45,484 nt of DNA, from positions 1 through 45,484 of the forward strand of contig JABSRB010000044.1 in assembly GCA_013215375.1 (NCBI GenBank). Direction: 5' to 3'. The notes below the pieces were generated by a model. It was not told where the DNA came from. It worked only from the letters and a program-made list of their open reading frames with translations, and searched no databases. Each line of letters opens with the position of its first letter. Within the stretch, counting starts at the first letter, position 1. This stretch comes from Oceanospirillaceae bacterium (GTDB lineage Bacteria > Pseudomonadota > Gammaproteobacteria > Pseudomonadales > Balneatricaceae). This document shows positions 16,928 to 25,955 of the stretch, one piece after another. Made by a program: the position numbers and the translations under genes.

Positions 16928-17072
16928 AAAATTCCCCTCTTTGGTCCAAAAAGTCACTCGCCAGTTTGTTAACACACATCTCGTCTTCAGCATCTGATGC
17001 TACCCATTCCAAGTAGGGATCGTTTAGATTTTTAAATGTGACCTCTTTATTATTTTTGAAACTATGTGCCAT
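16923..17072 (-). CDS. Possible 49-residue acidic protein
   Basis: An ATG-initiated frame of 49 codons ends in TGA. The product begins MAHSFKNNKE, contains NDPYLEWVASDAEDEM and is acidic, with one Cys and no membrane segment. An AGAAGGG lies about 12 bases before the ATG, rather far for a ribosome site. The composition is protein-like and the frame ends in a strong hairpin. I do not recognise a family. Placement is convergent with the alginate lyase. Confidence 0.35.
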   Translation of the reverse strand: MAHSFKNNKEVTFKNLNDPYLEWVASDAEDEMCVNKLASDFLDQRGEFS

Positions 17073-17565
17073 TCAACAGCAGCCCTTCTGCCTGAATCAT
17101 GATGCACCTACCGATTAAAAGTTAAAATGCGTTCGCATTGTAGGGTGTAGCTCTTGATGATTAATGGGAGATGCATTTATTTAAGCGTTCAATATTTGCA
17201 GAACTGGTTATTCAACATTCGCTCATCACTACTAACAATATTCAGTGTTTAGGGCAATTAAAGCTGGGTGTACTCTGAGATAGTTAGGCGCTGGAATGTA
17301 AAAAAGGAAGCTATTAATGTATCTATGACGAGAACAAAACAAAACTCGTACTTAGCAAGGTTAAATCTGCTAAATTACTGTTGGAAAACATTAGAAACAA
17401 AGCTATCACAGCACATTCAATGAAGAAAGCAGGTCATTTAAAGACATAAAATGACAAAATATTAATCATAGTAGAAACGAAAAGGGCTGCAGGGGGCTAC
17501 AAAAATTAGCTCTCTAATGACACATCAGCCATGTGGTTTGTTAAAAAGGAGCTAAAATATTTAGC
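17073..17565. other. Gene-free region upstream of a small lipoprotein
   Basis: AT-rich, about 490 bases. I see a short palindrome AATGCG-TT-CGCATT near 17127 and a 32-codon ATG frame at about 17326-17424 without a good ribosome site, which I do not call. Nothing else is supported. Confidence 0.35.
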
Positions 17566-17925
17566 ATGCTTAGAATATTAGTTATTTTATCGTTAGTAAC
17601 GCTTTATGGCTGTGCTGAGATGTTAATGCTCGGTCCGACCAATAACACCTATCAGGATATGCTGTCTCACTGGGATGGGAGAGGGATAGTTGAGCTGGTC
17701 GCTGTCTATGGAATCCCTCAAGAAAAAGGGCGGATGGAAGGTTTTGACCTGCTTATTTATAAGCATTCAGAGCATACTGTGGGTGGTTCTCAATATTGTA
17801 AGGCCGTTTTCAGCGTAGATGAGGATGGCGTGGTCTTCAATGCAAGCTTAGCAGCTCCTAACGCTGAAGAAATTCCAAACATAGACCCCTGTTATAAGCT
17901 GATAAAGACTCCTTTTTTATTCTGA
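17566..17925 (+). CDS. Small putative lipoprotein, unknown function
   Basis: The 119-residue product has a short hydrophobic N-terminus and a lipobox-like LYGC with Cys16, so it is predicted to be lipid-anchored in the cell envelope. The mature part has two further Cys (QYCKAVF and DPCYKL) and the sequence VELVAVYGIPQEKG, resembling the SmpA/BamE-like layout of small lipoproteins in which a short helix precedes a conserved G-x-P turn; this resemblance is weak. The ribosome site AAGGAG lies farther than usual from the ATG. It stands alone, with no clear operon partner. Confidence 0.65.
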   Translation: MLRILVILSLVTLYGCAEMLMLGPTNNTYQDMLSHWDGRGIVELVAVYGIPQEKGRMEGFDLLIYKHSEHTVGGSQYCKAVFSVDEDGVVFNASLAAPNAEEIPNIDPCYKLIKTPFLF

Positions 17926-18081
17926 AAAAGAATGAATAATTAACGGTAGTTTTACGTGTTTGCTGTTTATTTTAAACGGGGCATCCTGTTTATCTGAAAC
18001 TATTAATAGCGGTAAATTCATTACAGGTGCCAGATAAATTAACTGATATCAGCACCTTCATCAGTCTATAAGTACATCCTA

Positions 18082-18687
18082 CTAAGCTAAAAATAGCATA
18101 GGCAATGTGAGTAATAATAAGAAACTCATGCTCCAGTTAAAACGCTGATTGAATTTTGGCTCAACCAATTTTTTTGATACCAGTTTACCAATAGTAATCC
18201 ACATAAAAGTGCCGGGTAGAGTGGCTAAGTTAAACAACAGCAGCCCAAGTATTGCCGACGGCCAGAACAACTCATTTTCCAAGGTGAAAACCGAACTGGC
18301 CGTTAACAGCATCGCCCAAGATTTTGGGTTAATCAGCTGGAAACTAGCGGCTTGCATAAACCCCATAGGGCTACCTTTTTGGTTATCACTAGGAGGTTTG
18401 TTAAAGGCTATTTTAAGCGCAATATAAATAATGTAAGTACAGGCGAGTACGCTTAGGAATTGCTGTAAATTTGGCCAAAGTAGAAATAATTCACCTAAGC
18501 CCAAAAGAATGGTTAAGTGCAGTGCTGTCATACCAAAGCGTATACCCAATACGTGCGGTAACGTTTTTCTGATGCCGAAGTGGGCACCAGAGTGGGCCAG
18601 TAATATGTTATTGGGTCCGGGAGTTAACGTCGTTACCATGCAAAATAATGCCAATGTAGGAGCTAGATCGAGCAGTGCGCTATTCAA
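18082..18687 (-). CDS. LysE/RhtB-family amino acid exporter
   Basis: The 201-residue inner-membrane protein has about six hydrophobic segments and the family signature TPGPNNILLAHSGAHFG near the N-terminus. LysE/RhtB proteins export amino acids or related compounds. The open frame reaches an ATG at 18723, but that codon lies inside the operator palindrome. The TTG at 18685-18687 has a GAGGA ribosome site seven bases upstream and gives the usual family length, so I prefer it. It is transcribed divergently from a MocR-type regulator that probably controls it. Confidence 0.87.
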   Translation of the reverse strand: MNSALLDLAPTLALFCMVTTLTPGPNNILLAHSGAHFGIRKTLPHVLGIRFGMTALHLTILLGLGELFLLWPNLQQFLSVLACTYIIYIALKIAFNKPPSDNQKGSPMGFMQAASFQLINPKSWAMLLTASSVFTLENELFWPSAILGLLLFNLATLPGTFMWITIGKLVSKKLVEPKFNQRFNWSMSFLLLLTLPMLFLA

Positions 18688-18712
18688 GGTGCTTTCCTCT
18701 TGAAATAAAATT

Positions 18713-18745
18713 ATTGTATGCATACAATACTTGTATGTGTATTGA
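18713..18745. promoter_or_regulatory. MocR-type operator between exporter and regulator
   Basis: ATTGTATG-CATACAAT at 18713-18728 is a perfect 16-bp palindrome. A second copy of TTGTATG follows at 18731, 17 bases after the first, and runs into TGTATTG. Paired direct and inverted ATTGTAT/ATACAAT half-sites are typical of MocR (GntR-aminotransferase) regulators, and one such gene starts 27 bases downstream. The site lies between the two start codons and could control both. Confidence 0.75.
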
Positions 18746-18771
18746 TGCGTAATTTGTCACACCTCACTTAA

Positions 18772-20178
18772 ATGAGCAATGGTTTTATTGTTATGGGTAC
18801 AATTTGGAAAGTAGATAATCAAGCTTTTATTAAAGACAGTGAGAGCGAACCGAAATATAAAGTGCTGGCGGGCTATATTGAAGCGGCGATAGTATCTGGC
18901 GAGTTGTTAGATCAGCAAAAATTACCCGCTCAGCGTTGGTTAGCGGATCAACTTAATGTGACTCACGGTACAGTTACGCGTGCCTATGCCCTCGCTGAAA
19001 AAAGGGGCGTAGTCGTGGCTAAACTGGGCGCGGGTACTTACGTGAATTCGCGGTTGTTGGTACGAGATGATAATCAATGCATCGATTTCGCTGCTAGTAT
19101 GCAGCCGATGCTTGGTCAGCAAAATATATTGGCCCAGGCGATGCATGAACTGGCAAATGACCCTAAAGCGCTGTTACAAATGATGGCTTATGCTGTAGAG
19201 GGAATAAGTAGGCATAAACAGATTTTTAGTCAGTGGTTAAATACCAAAGGTATTGACAACAACCCTCAAGAACTGATCTTCACCCAAGGCGCGCAGCAGG
19301 GGATTTATACGGTGCTGCAAGTATTAGCTCAGCCTGGGGATTTAGTGGTACACGAGCAGCTAAGTTATCCGGGGCTGTATAAAGCGGCGCAGGCTGCGGG
19401 TCTGGAAACTCAGGGGGTAACACTGACAGATGAAGGAATAGATGTAGAAAAACTTGAAGACATCTGTCGCGAAAACAAGGTTAAAATCTTATATATAACG
19501 CCTAACATGCAAAATCCGACCAATGTTCAATACAGCCATGAAGTATTGCAGAAATTGTTAGTGTTAAGTAAAAAATATGATTTTTATATTATTGAGGATG
19601 ACGTTAATTACTGTCCTAGTACGCAATGGCGCCGGCCTTTTCAGCTACAGGCGCCCGATCGTGTTATTTACCTCTCTAGCTTATCCAAATATTTTGCCGG
19701 TGGTTTGCGCGTTGGTTATATGTTGGCGCCAACAGCTGTGCAAGCGCAAATAAAACAGCATATCCACGGCCAGTGTTGGATGGTCTCAAGCATGAATTTC
19801 GAGCTGGCTTGTCGCTTTATAGAAAGTGAAAGTTATGAGAAAAACCAGCAGCTATTAGAAAAGGAGCTTAAATACCGCCAGCAAGCATTCATCGAAATGT
19901 TAGCAAAATTTAATATCACCCCCCGTAGTGGTGGCTTAAATTTGTGGCTGGAGTTACCTGATCACATCAACATGCACCAATTAAGCGGTTCGTTACTGGC
20001 GAAAAATGTGAAAGTGCGCACCGCCGATGTATTTACCGCCTCCAATACTCAATTGCGCAGTAATGCGTTGCGGATAGCGATTGGTGGACCTGATACACGC
20101 GAGTTATTTGAGCGTGGGGTAGTGATTTTTTCTCAAGTGTTAGAAAAGCTTAACGCAGATACTGATGTGGTAATTTGA
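18772..20178 (+). CDS. MocR-family transcriptional regulator (GntR HTH plus aminotransferase-like domain)
   Basis: The 468-residue protein fuses an N-terminal GntR winged helix (about 25-95; LPAQRWLADQLNVTHGTVTRAY) to a fold-type I PLP-binding domain. The PLP domain shows NPTN-type (MQNPTN), the Asp of IIEDDVNY and the Schiff-base Lys in SSLSKYFAGGLRVGY. MocR regulators use PLP or an amino-acid adduct as effector. It is divergent from a LysE-type exporter with a shared operator, suggesting it senses an amino acid and controls its export. The start is uncertain: neither the ATG at 18772 nor the one at 18793 has a good ribosome site. Confidence 0.92.
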   Translation: MSNGFIVMGTIWKVDNQAFIKDSESEPKYKVLAGYIEAAIVSGELLDQQKLPAQRWLADQLNVTHGTVTRAYALAEKRGVVVAKLGAGTYVNSRLLVRDDNQCIDFAASMQPMLGQQNILAQAMHELANDPKALLQMMAYAVEGISRHKQIFSQWLNTKGIDNNPQELIFTQGAQQGIYTVLQVLAQPGDLVVHEQLSYPGLYKAAQAAGLETQGVTLTDEGIDVEKLEDICRENKVKILYITPNMQNPTNVQYSHEVLQKLLVLSKKYDFYIIEDDVNYCPSTQWRRPFQLQAPDRVIYLSSLSKYFAGGLRVGYMLAPTAVQAQIKQHIHGQCWMVSSMNFELACRFIESESYEKNQQLLEKELKYRQQAFIEMLAKFNITPRSGGLNLWLELPDHINMHQLSGSLLAKNVKVRTADVFTASNTQLRSNALRIAIGGPDTRELFERGVVIFSQVLEKLNADTDVVI

Positions 20179-20275
20179 GGGCATGTTGTGATTGAAACGA
20201 TATATGAGCGGGAGCCATAATTATTAAGGAGCCCCGCTGCGTTAATTTCGAGTGTAGCGAGTAATGTGGTGTGCT

Positions 20276-21175
20276 TCAGTCTTCAGCGGTTTTAGTTAAT
20301 AGATAGCCACTGATTAAAATAACGGCAGCTCCCAATATTGTGACATAACTAAAAGCCATGCCAAAAAATAGATGGTCTATTACTAAGGCGAAAATTATCC
20401 AGCTATAACCCACTGGGGCAACGATGGATAACCCTGCCAATTGATAACCTCGGATATTGCAGTATTGGCCTAAAATAGCCAATGGGCCAAGTAGACAGAG
20501 CAGCAGCTTAATATCAATGTTGGTGGCATCCCAAATACTAATGGCCGGGATAGCAAAAAGCAGTGTGCCAAATAGGTTGACTTGTAATAGCACTAAGATG
20601 ATATCTTCACCTGTCGCCAAAGCTCGAATTAGCACGCTCTCTAGGGCTAAAAAAATAGCCCCACATAATGCGACTAAAGCGGGGAATCCTAATGATGAAG
20701 TCCCTTGGAATGCGCCTCTATCGGATAACACGATCAATGCGCCAATCAAACAACCGGTAATCGCATACCAGCGCTTGGTTCCAATAAACTCACCGAATAT
20801 GAAAATCCCTAAGACGACGGCAATTACACTATCTAATAATCCTATTGCCGCAGCATCTGCCACCGGCATGTTTGCTGCAGCATAAATAGCGGCATAGCCT
20901 CCTGCACCGCCGACTAAAGCGCGCGATAAATGCAGAGACCACCTAGGGCTAAGCTCAATTTTAACTCTCTTAAACTTAGCGATGACAAGCATCAAAAACA
21001 AACCAGAGAGATAGCGGAAAAATATTATTTGCCAAACCCACTCAGCTCCGCCTAAAAATTTTCCCGAGGCAAAAATTATTGAAAATATACCGGTGCCAGC
21101 TAATACCCAAAGCACTGCTTGAGAGTTAAGCTTTGTTGCAGTTTCGATGGTTGTTTTATTGAGATCTAAATCCAT
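20276..21175 (-). CDS. EamA/DMT-superfamily transporter
   Basis: The 299-residue inner-membrane protein has about ten hydrophobic helices arranged as two EamA repeats. Features include the GYAAIYAAANMPVADAAAIG segment in the first repeat and the GxY loop near the second. DMT transporters export metabolites, amino acids or nucleotides; the substrate is unknown. It is convergent with the MocR gene. A 9-bp inverted repeat lies just upstream of the start codon and may regulate it. Confidence 0.87.
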   Translation of the reverse strand: MDLDLNKTTIETATKLNSQAVLWVLAGTGIFSIIFASGKFLGGAEWVWQIIFFRYLSGLFLMLVIAKFKRVKIELSPRWSLHLSRALVGGAGGYAAIYAAANMPVADAAAIGLLDSVIAVVLGIFIFGEFIGTKRWYAITGCLIGALIVLSDRGAFQGTSSLGFPALVALCGAIFLALESVLIRALATGEDIILVLLQVNLFGTLLFAIPAISIWDATNIDIKLLLCLLGPLAILGQYCNIRGYQLAGLSIVAPVGYSWIIFALVIDHLFFGMAFSYVTILGAAVILISGYLLTKTAED

Positions 21176-21192
21176 TTTGATCCTTTATAACT

Positions 21193-21221
21193 AGTATGAC
21201 GTTTTATAAATTCGTCATACT
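21193..21221. promoter_or_regulatory. Inverted repeat upstream of the DMT transporter
   Basis: AGTATGACG (21193-21201) and CGTCATACT (21213-21221) are perfect complements with an 11-base AT-rich loop, 17 bases before the DMT start codon. It may be an operator or a 5'-UTR hairpin. On the plus strand it is followed by TCTCTTTTT, but there is no plus-strand gene to terminate. Confidence 0.45.
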
Positions 21222-21426
21222 CTCTTTTTATTGAGCTTTGTTCAAGTTAATTTAGTATTTATATCGCAGTAATTAGCCTGTGTTTATTTGCAAACACTGG
21301 GAGTGAACACTGGTAAGTACGGCTAACAAAATTTTTATAAATATATATTTTATCGTCGCGCAAACGTGGGATAATCGCGCCCTTATTTTGCGCTCAGCGC
21401 AGTCATTATTTTAAATAGAGAAACAC

Positions 21427-21759
21427 ATGCACGATTTATATTACAAAGGTCGCATCCATACTCGGCTTAACCATGTTAAGGGCGGATATAACACTAATCG
21501 TGATATACGATTGGGTACAGTAGCGCGTCCTTTAACATTAACGGTTAAAGATGAGAATAGAAAAACGGCAATAACGCTGTTAATGAGCGAACATCAGCTG
21601 GTGGCCAACATTATTATTGATGCTGCGGTTGATGAAAATATTGTTGAATTGACCACGATTATTAATAAGTCTAGCCCTACGACGTTAGAGAAAACGCCTG
21701 GGCGCAATGATCCTTGCTCATGTGACAGTGGCAAAAAATATAAAAAATGTTGTGGCTAA
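21427..21759 (+). CDS. PBPRA1643-family SWIM/SEC-C metal-binding protein
   Basis: The 110-residue product ends in a SEC-C zinc motif, [19 protein letters not shown] (CxCx8CC-type). The N-terminal part ([19 protein letters not shown]) matches my recollection of the small PBPRA1643 family of marine gammaproteobacteria. SEC-C motifs bind zinc and often mediate contact with SecB or the ribosome, but this family has no assigned role. It lies alone, 134 bases before the TPR protein. Confidence 0.82.
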   Translation: MHDLYYKGRIHTRLNHVKGGYNTNRDIRLGTVARPLTLTVKDENRKTAITLLMSEHQLVANIIIDAAVDENIVELTTIINKSSPTTLEKTPGRNDPCSCDSGKKYKKCCG

Positions 21760-21892
21760 GAAGGTAACAAATTAGCAGTTTTGAGCTATAGATTAAGCGC
21801 AAAGGTTCACACTGCGACAAAATTTTCACGGCACATTATAAATGTTTATTTCCCCGTTAAATCATGATTTACGACGCCAATAGGTACCCCCA

Positions 21893-22315
21893 ATGATGAA
21901 TACCAAAATATATAAAGCTGTGCATGACTTGGCAGAAAAGTTAATGCAGGCTGCCAGTAAAGAGGATAGAGAGACGTTCGATGCCCTCTATAATGAGTTA
22001 AAAGCTATTTGTATCGACAACGATAATACTGATAAAGACCATCCTGTGCAGTGGGAAACGCTCGCTGATTTTACAGAAGAACTTGAAGATGCCTTAGCGG
22101 TTTATGCTAAAGCTTTAGAGAAATCAAAGGTGATAAATTCCAAAGATCATTTATCCTCCATCGCTTTCTCCATGGCTACTTTGCAAATTGAACTAGGGCA
22201 GAACGATGCCGCTATCCAGAACCTTCAAGATGCCAAAATAAGCGCCAACAAAATTGAAGATAAAGCCTTCAAAATTGAAATAGATAAGCTGCTGACTAAA
22301 ATGTTAGAAGCTTAG
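21893..22315 (+). CDS. Small TPR-like helical protein, unknown function
   Basis: The 140-residue product is almost entirely helical and acidic, with TPR-like repeats: the segment ALAVYAKALEKSK, and LATLQIELGQNDAAIQNLQ-type spacing further on. There is no signal peptide or membrane helix, so it is predicted cytosolic. The start may be the first or second ATG (MMNTK); no clear ribosome site distinguishes them. Similar small TPR proteins occur in Shewanella and Vibrio without an assigned function, as far as I recall. Confidence 0.7.
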   Translation: MMNTKIYKAVHDLAEKLMQAASKEDRETFDALYNELKAICIDNDNTDKDHPVQWETLADFTEELEDALAVYAKALEKSKVINSKDHLSSIAFSMATLQIELGQNDAAIQNLQDAKISANKIEDKAFKIEIDKLLTKMLEA

Positions 22316-22339
22316 TCTGATTGGCGTCACTAAAATAAT

Positions 22340-22361
22340 GAGGGTTTCGTTCTAAACCCTC
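22340..22361 (+). terminator. Hairpin after the TPR gene
   Basis: GAGGGTTT and AAACCCTC pair around a 6-base loop, followed by TTAATCT. The stem is good but the T-tract is poor. It lies 25 bases after the stop codon. Confidence 0.6.
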
Positions 22362-22416
22362 TTAATCTCAAAAAATTAATTACTCGCAGCTACCACTGTA
22401 AATACAGGAGTTTTAC

Positions 22417-23658
22417 ATGCAGGTTTTGTTGGTCTCACTCGCTGTGATCGCTTTTTTAGCCATAGTACTAGAAGAAGTGATTCACGTTAATAAAGCCAAA
22501 ACCACGCTTTTTCTAGGTACATTATCTTGGATCTTGTTGTTTTTATTTCCGCAACACGGCCTAAGTCGCGACGAAATTCAGCTGGCACTGAATGAAAACT
22601 TATTAGAGATAGCGACTCTCTGGTTGTTCTTAATGGCCGCCATGACTTTTGTCGCCTATTTAAATCATCAGGGCTTAATTGAGTCGATGATTTACAAGTT
22701 ATTACCGGCCAGGATTAGTGAGAAGTCACTGTTATTTTTAGTGGCGGTGTTTTCTTTTGTCTTTTCTTCACTATCCGATAATATCACTGCCACTTTGGTC
22801 TCTATAACGTTGGTGCTCTCGCTTAATCTGGAGCCGAAAAAGACTCTGAAATTCGCAGTTCTGGTGGTCTTTTCAGTGAACTCAGGTGGTGTTGCTCTGA
22901 TCACTGGTGATGTGACTACGCTAATGATTTTCCTCGACAACAAAGTGGCTATTGAAGATCTACTCTGGCTCGCATTACCCTCCTTTTTCAGCGTGATGTT
23001 ATTAAGCTTGATGTTCTCTTTTTCGCTCAGCGGAGAGGTTCATATTGAGGACAAGAGTAGACGAGAAGACTTGGTCGGCAAGCGTATTGCCGCCATATTC
23101 TTAGGCACTATTATTGCGACTATTATGCTCAATGTGTACGCGCAAATACCGCCAGTGCTGACGTTCTTGTTTGGCCTCTCTATCATGTTTCTGGTAGGCC
23201 GTATTTTTTATCGCGGTGATAAAAGAGACAACATGTTGGATTACCTAAGAGTTATTGAATACGATACTCTACTGTTTTTCTTAGGGATATTGTTGTTGGT
23301 CGGCATGTTGAAAGAAATTGGCGTATTAGATTCGTTAGTACAGTTATATCAGTATATGCCTATCGAATACGCTAACTTTTCAATGGGACTTATCTCCTCG
23401 CTGGTCGATAACGTACCGCTTACAGCCGCTGTGCTTAAATCTAACATTGAAATGAGTCCTCAAAGTTGGTTGTCACTCACTTACGGTGTAGGTGTTGGCG
23501 GCTCGTTACTAGTGATAGGATCAGCCGCGGGAATCGTTGCTATGAGTAAAATCCCTGCGATGAATTTCTTTTCCTATATGCGCTACTTTGCCTATCTGTT
23601 GATTGCCTATAGCGCAGGTTACGCCGGTAGTTTAGTGGTAGGCCAAATGCTTTATTAG
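22417..23658 (+). CDS. nhaD: NhaD-type Na+/H+ antiporter
   Basis: The 413-residue polytopic inner-membrane protein belongs to the NhaD/ion-transporter superfamily. The conserved blocks SSLSDNITATLVS, NSGGVALITGDVTTLMIF and SLVDNVPLTAAV contain the Asp/Asn residues implicated in Na+ and Li+ transport. NhaD antiporters occur in marine and halophilic bacteria and help expel sodium. An AGGAG ribosome site precedes the ATG. It is a single gene with a hairpin on each side. Confidence 0.92.
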   Translation: MQVLLVSLAVIAFLAIVLEEVIHVNKAKTTLFLGTLSWILLFLFPQHGLSRDEIQLALNENLLEIATLWLFLMAAMTFVAYLNHQGLIESMIYKLLPARISEKSLLFLVAVFSFVFSSLSDNITATLVSITLVLSLNLEPKKTLKFAVLVVFSVNSGGVALITGDVTTLMIFLDNKVAIEDLLWLALPSFFSVMLLSLMFSFSLSGEVHIEDKSRREDLVGKRIAAIFLGTIIATIMLNVYAQIPPVLTFLFGLSIMFLVGRIFYRGDKRDNMLDYLRVIEYDTLLFFLGILLLVGMLKEIGVLDSLVQLYQYMPIEYANFSMGLISSLVDNVPLTAAVLKSNIEMSPQSWLSLTYGVGVGGSLLVIGSAAGIVAMSKIPAMNFFSYMRYFAYLLIAYSAGYAGSLVVGQMLY

Positions 23659-23670
23659 ATAATCACCGGT

Positions 23671-23763
23671 TATGGCTGTTTAAAACGGCCATACCGCTGG
23701 CAAAAACAAAGCATAGGATAATGGTAAGAATGAGTGCCTATAGCCTTGAACAAAGGTTATAGG
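23671..23763. terminator. Two hairpins between nhaD and the convergent GlsB-like gene
   Basis: Hairpin one pairs TATGGC with GCCATA (23671-23693) with an inner AAA/TTT helix. Hairpin two pairs CCTATAGCCTT with AAGGTTATAGG (23737-23763; one G-T wobble) around GAACA. The genes converge here, so these probably end transcription from both sides. Neither has a strong T-tract. Confidence 0.5.
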
Positions 23764-23790
23764 TGCCTAAAAGCTTACAGAAGAGTATGT

Positions 23791-24051
23791 CTACTCTCTG
23801 TGTTGACCAGAAAATATGTCGGCCAGGTAGAGCAGTAAAAAAGCACCGCCGGTAGCGGCCACTAAACTTTGCCAGTTTAATCCTGGTGCTTGTTCAAAGC
23901 CAAAATGGTTGGCGATAAAGCGACCAAGAAACGCTCCCGCCACACCCAATAATAAAGTCAGAATTAACCCTCCTCCATGATTTCCTGGCATCAGCCATTT
24001 CGCTATTATCCCGGCTGCTAAACCAAGAATGATAAAGGATAAGCTATCCAC
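23791..24051 (-). CDS. GlsB/YeaQ/YmgE-family membrane protein
   Basis: The 86-residue protein has three hydrophobic segments and the Gly-rich family pattern: ILGLAAGIIAKWLMPG, then GGLILTLLLGVAGAFLGR. Such small inner-membrane proteins are often linked to general stress. The start is GTG at 24051 with a GGGG ribosome site six bases upstream; an overlapping ATG is out of frame. Confidence 0.88.
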   Translation of the reverse strand: MDSLSFIILGLAAGIIAKWLMPGNHGGGLILTLLLGVAGAFLGRFIANHFGFEQAPGLNWQSLVAATGGAFLLLYLADIFSGQHRE

Positions 24052-24538
24052 ATATTACCCCGACAAATGAACTGAAAATGAACATTAGTGATAATGTCAT
24101 TTGTTTGTTCTCGTGTAAATATGCTAAGTAGCCGTTTTTTAGTAGATATTGTGCCGTAATGCTTTGGGAATCATGTGTGAAACTTTATGAAAGGAAAAAA
24201 AATAGCTGTTCAAAGAGTGCTGTATTTGTTGGAGGTAAGTCGTTTCATGACCTGTGGGCGGGGGCTTGGTTATTTTGAAAGCTGTTTTAATTATTTTAAA
24301 TCATCGCTGGTCATTAACTCGTTAGAAGTGATTAAAAGTATCAGGTTAGAAAATAGGATTTAACCTAACATCTTAATCTCTGTAAAAGTCAGGTGGCCAT
24401 CAACTTATCTCAAATTTTCCTGTGATAGGTGCCTAGAGTGTTAATAGATGTTATTTAGGGATGTGCTGAAGTGGGAAGAATTAAGCCCCTTCGATCAATC
24501 AATGGGGCGATAGGAAAGGCGTACGTTGATTAGCAAAA
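24052..24538. other. Intergenic region with a doubtful 58-codon ORF
   Basis: A plus-strand ATG frame at 24187-24363 encodes 58 residues (starting MKGKKIAVQR), but there is no ribosome site and no recognised family, so I do not call it a gene. Near 24485-24509, GCCCC and GGGGC arms form a weak hairpin that may terminate the minus-strand gene ending at 24539. Confidence 0.3.
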
Positions 24539-25054
24539 TTAGTCGGGAATGGGTGATCCTAAATTACTACTATCGGCTATAAATTGTGCCTTAGGGTGGT
24601 TGTTCATGATTGATTCAACTTTTTGTAACTGGCTTTTTGCCACATCGATAATGATAACGACCTCGCCATCATTTAAGCGCTGGCGAAACATTTGCAAAAA
24701 GTAACTATCAAAAGATTTAGCCATTTTTGAAAAGACCCAAATCAGTAGAGGCACCAATACAACGCCTATGAGTAACAGTGGGTGTGTATCTAAAATAACG
24801 AAAAAATCAGTGAAGAAATACACCAGAGCAGCGATGATCGCTGGGATGATAAACATCATTGCCGAGCGCTCACCTGCGGCGATAATGTGGGTTTTTTCTA
24901 ATCGAGGAGAACCGTGTAAATGATGAGTTTTTAGCCCATTTTCATCACGGCTTATAACATAAAAATGGTGATCATCGACGCCTGCCGCATGGACTTCATC
25001 AGAAATCTCTTCAGCATCATCTAGATCATTGGTTACAAAAAATAATCTTTTCAT
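24539..25054 (-). CDS. Membrane protein with a YflT-like N-terminal stress domain
   Basis: The 171-residue product starts MKRLFFVTNDLDDAEEISDE at the ATG of 25054, which has a GGGGG ribosome site; the open frame continues to 25126 without one. The first ~65 residues resemble the general-stress (YflT/17M-type) alpha/beta domain, which recognises the first strand and a helix. Two membrane helices follow (about 75-115), then a C-terminal soluble part. Similar Pseudomonas proteins are annotated only as hypothetical. A role in envelope stress is a guess. A hairpin at 24485-24509 may terminate it. Confidence 0.65.
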   Translation of the reverse strand: MKRLFFVTNDLDDAEEISDEVHAAGVDDHHFYVISRDENGLKTHHLHGSPRLEKTHIIAAGERSAMMFIIPAIIAALVYFFTDFFVILDTHPLLLIGVVLVPLLIWVFSKMAKSFDSYFLQMFRQRLNDGEVVIIIDVAKSQLQKVESIMNNHPKAQFIADSSNLGSPIPD

Positions 25055-25441
25055 AGAACCCCCAAGGATTGCAGTTTTAATTATTCGATTACATTGTTTC
25101 CTTAAGATCAGTACAGTTCTGCTCAATAGAGATGAATTAGGCGGAGCCTAAATCAGCAAAGGCAGATTTACCGTCCCTTGGGGCGTGAACTTGTTACACT
25201 CAAAGTAACTAGATATAACCCGCATCCGTCAGTGAAGGCTCGCGAAGCGAGAGGGCTTGCCCCGTGGATCTCTATTTTCAGTTTAGTGGTCTTTGGCTCG
25301 AATGTAAAATAATCAGCAAATTGAAGGGTAAAGGAGCAGTTTGAGGGGGGATGGGGGTTTTGAGGTGAATAGCGAGAAGAGATGTGAGGGGATTAGCTAG
25401 CAGAGGGCTTTGCTACTCAGAAGGCTGCGAGAACTACGAAA
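25055..25441. other. Gene-free intergenic region
   Basis: No gene is supported. A short hairpin CTCGC-GAA-GCGAG lies near 25233. Promoters for the minus-strand gene starting at 25054 should lie here. Confidence 0.4.
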
Positions 25442-25933
25442 CTAACGAGTGCTGTATTTTGTGGTGATTAGGCAGATAGAGCCATCTATAGCATTGCTTA
25501 AATAGGCTAATTTATCGGGCTGTTTTTTGCTACTAAGCACCATGGTTGCCGCGTTAAGCTGACCAAAAAAGGTCCATTTCTTAAACACTTCTTCACGCGC
25601 TGTGATGCAGGGGTGCGGTACTACAAAAGTTTCAGTGATGGTGCTTTCACAATGTCCATCTGCTTGGGCGTTAGTAGTGATGTTTAAGTGGCTATTGCGA
25701 TCGCGATATTCTACAACGCCTATCGCGCTAAACTGCTCTCGATCTAGGTCTGCTTTAGGTCGATGAAAGCGATGTTTATTGGTTTTTACCACTTGTTGCG
25801 CAATAGTGGATATGCTTTTTTGGCAGTGATCCACTTGTTGCTGTGCTAACAGTTTATCAATAGAAGTACTCGCCATGGCGCTACTGGCAGAAATTACGAT
25901 GCTTACTACTGACAAACTCATTAGCTTTTTCAC
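25442..25933 (-). CDS. Secreted protein of unknown function downstream of cyoE
   Basis: The 163-residue product has a clear signal peptide (MKKLMSLSVVSIVISASSAM, cleavage near 20-22), so it is predicted periplasmic. The mature part has four Cys (DHCQKS, GHCEST, HPCITA, SICLIT), which could form two disulfides, and few charged clusters. It starts 22 bases after the cyoE stop on the same strand, so it may be the last gene of the cyo operon. I do not recognise a domain. Confidence 0.7.
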   Translation of the reverse strand: MKKLMSLSVVSIVISASSAMASTSIDKLLAQQQVDHCQKSISTIAQQVVKTNKHRFHRPKADLDREQFSAIGVVEYRDRNSHLNITTNAQADGHCESTITETFVVPHPCITAREEVFKKWTFFGQLNAATMVLSSKKQPDKLAYLSNAIDGSICLITTKYSTR

Positions 25934-25955
25934 TTGGGCCTACTTTATTTCAATA

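Noticed and set aside
24187-24363. Plus-strand ATG frame of 58 residues
   Set aside because: No ribosome site, no recognised family, and a composition close to that of random AT-rich sequence.
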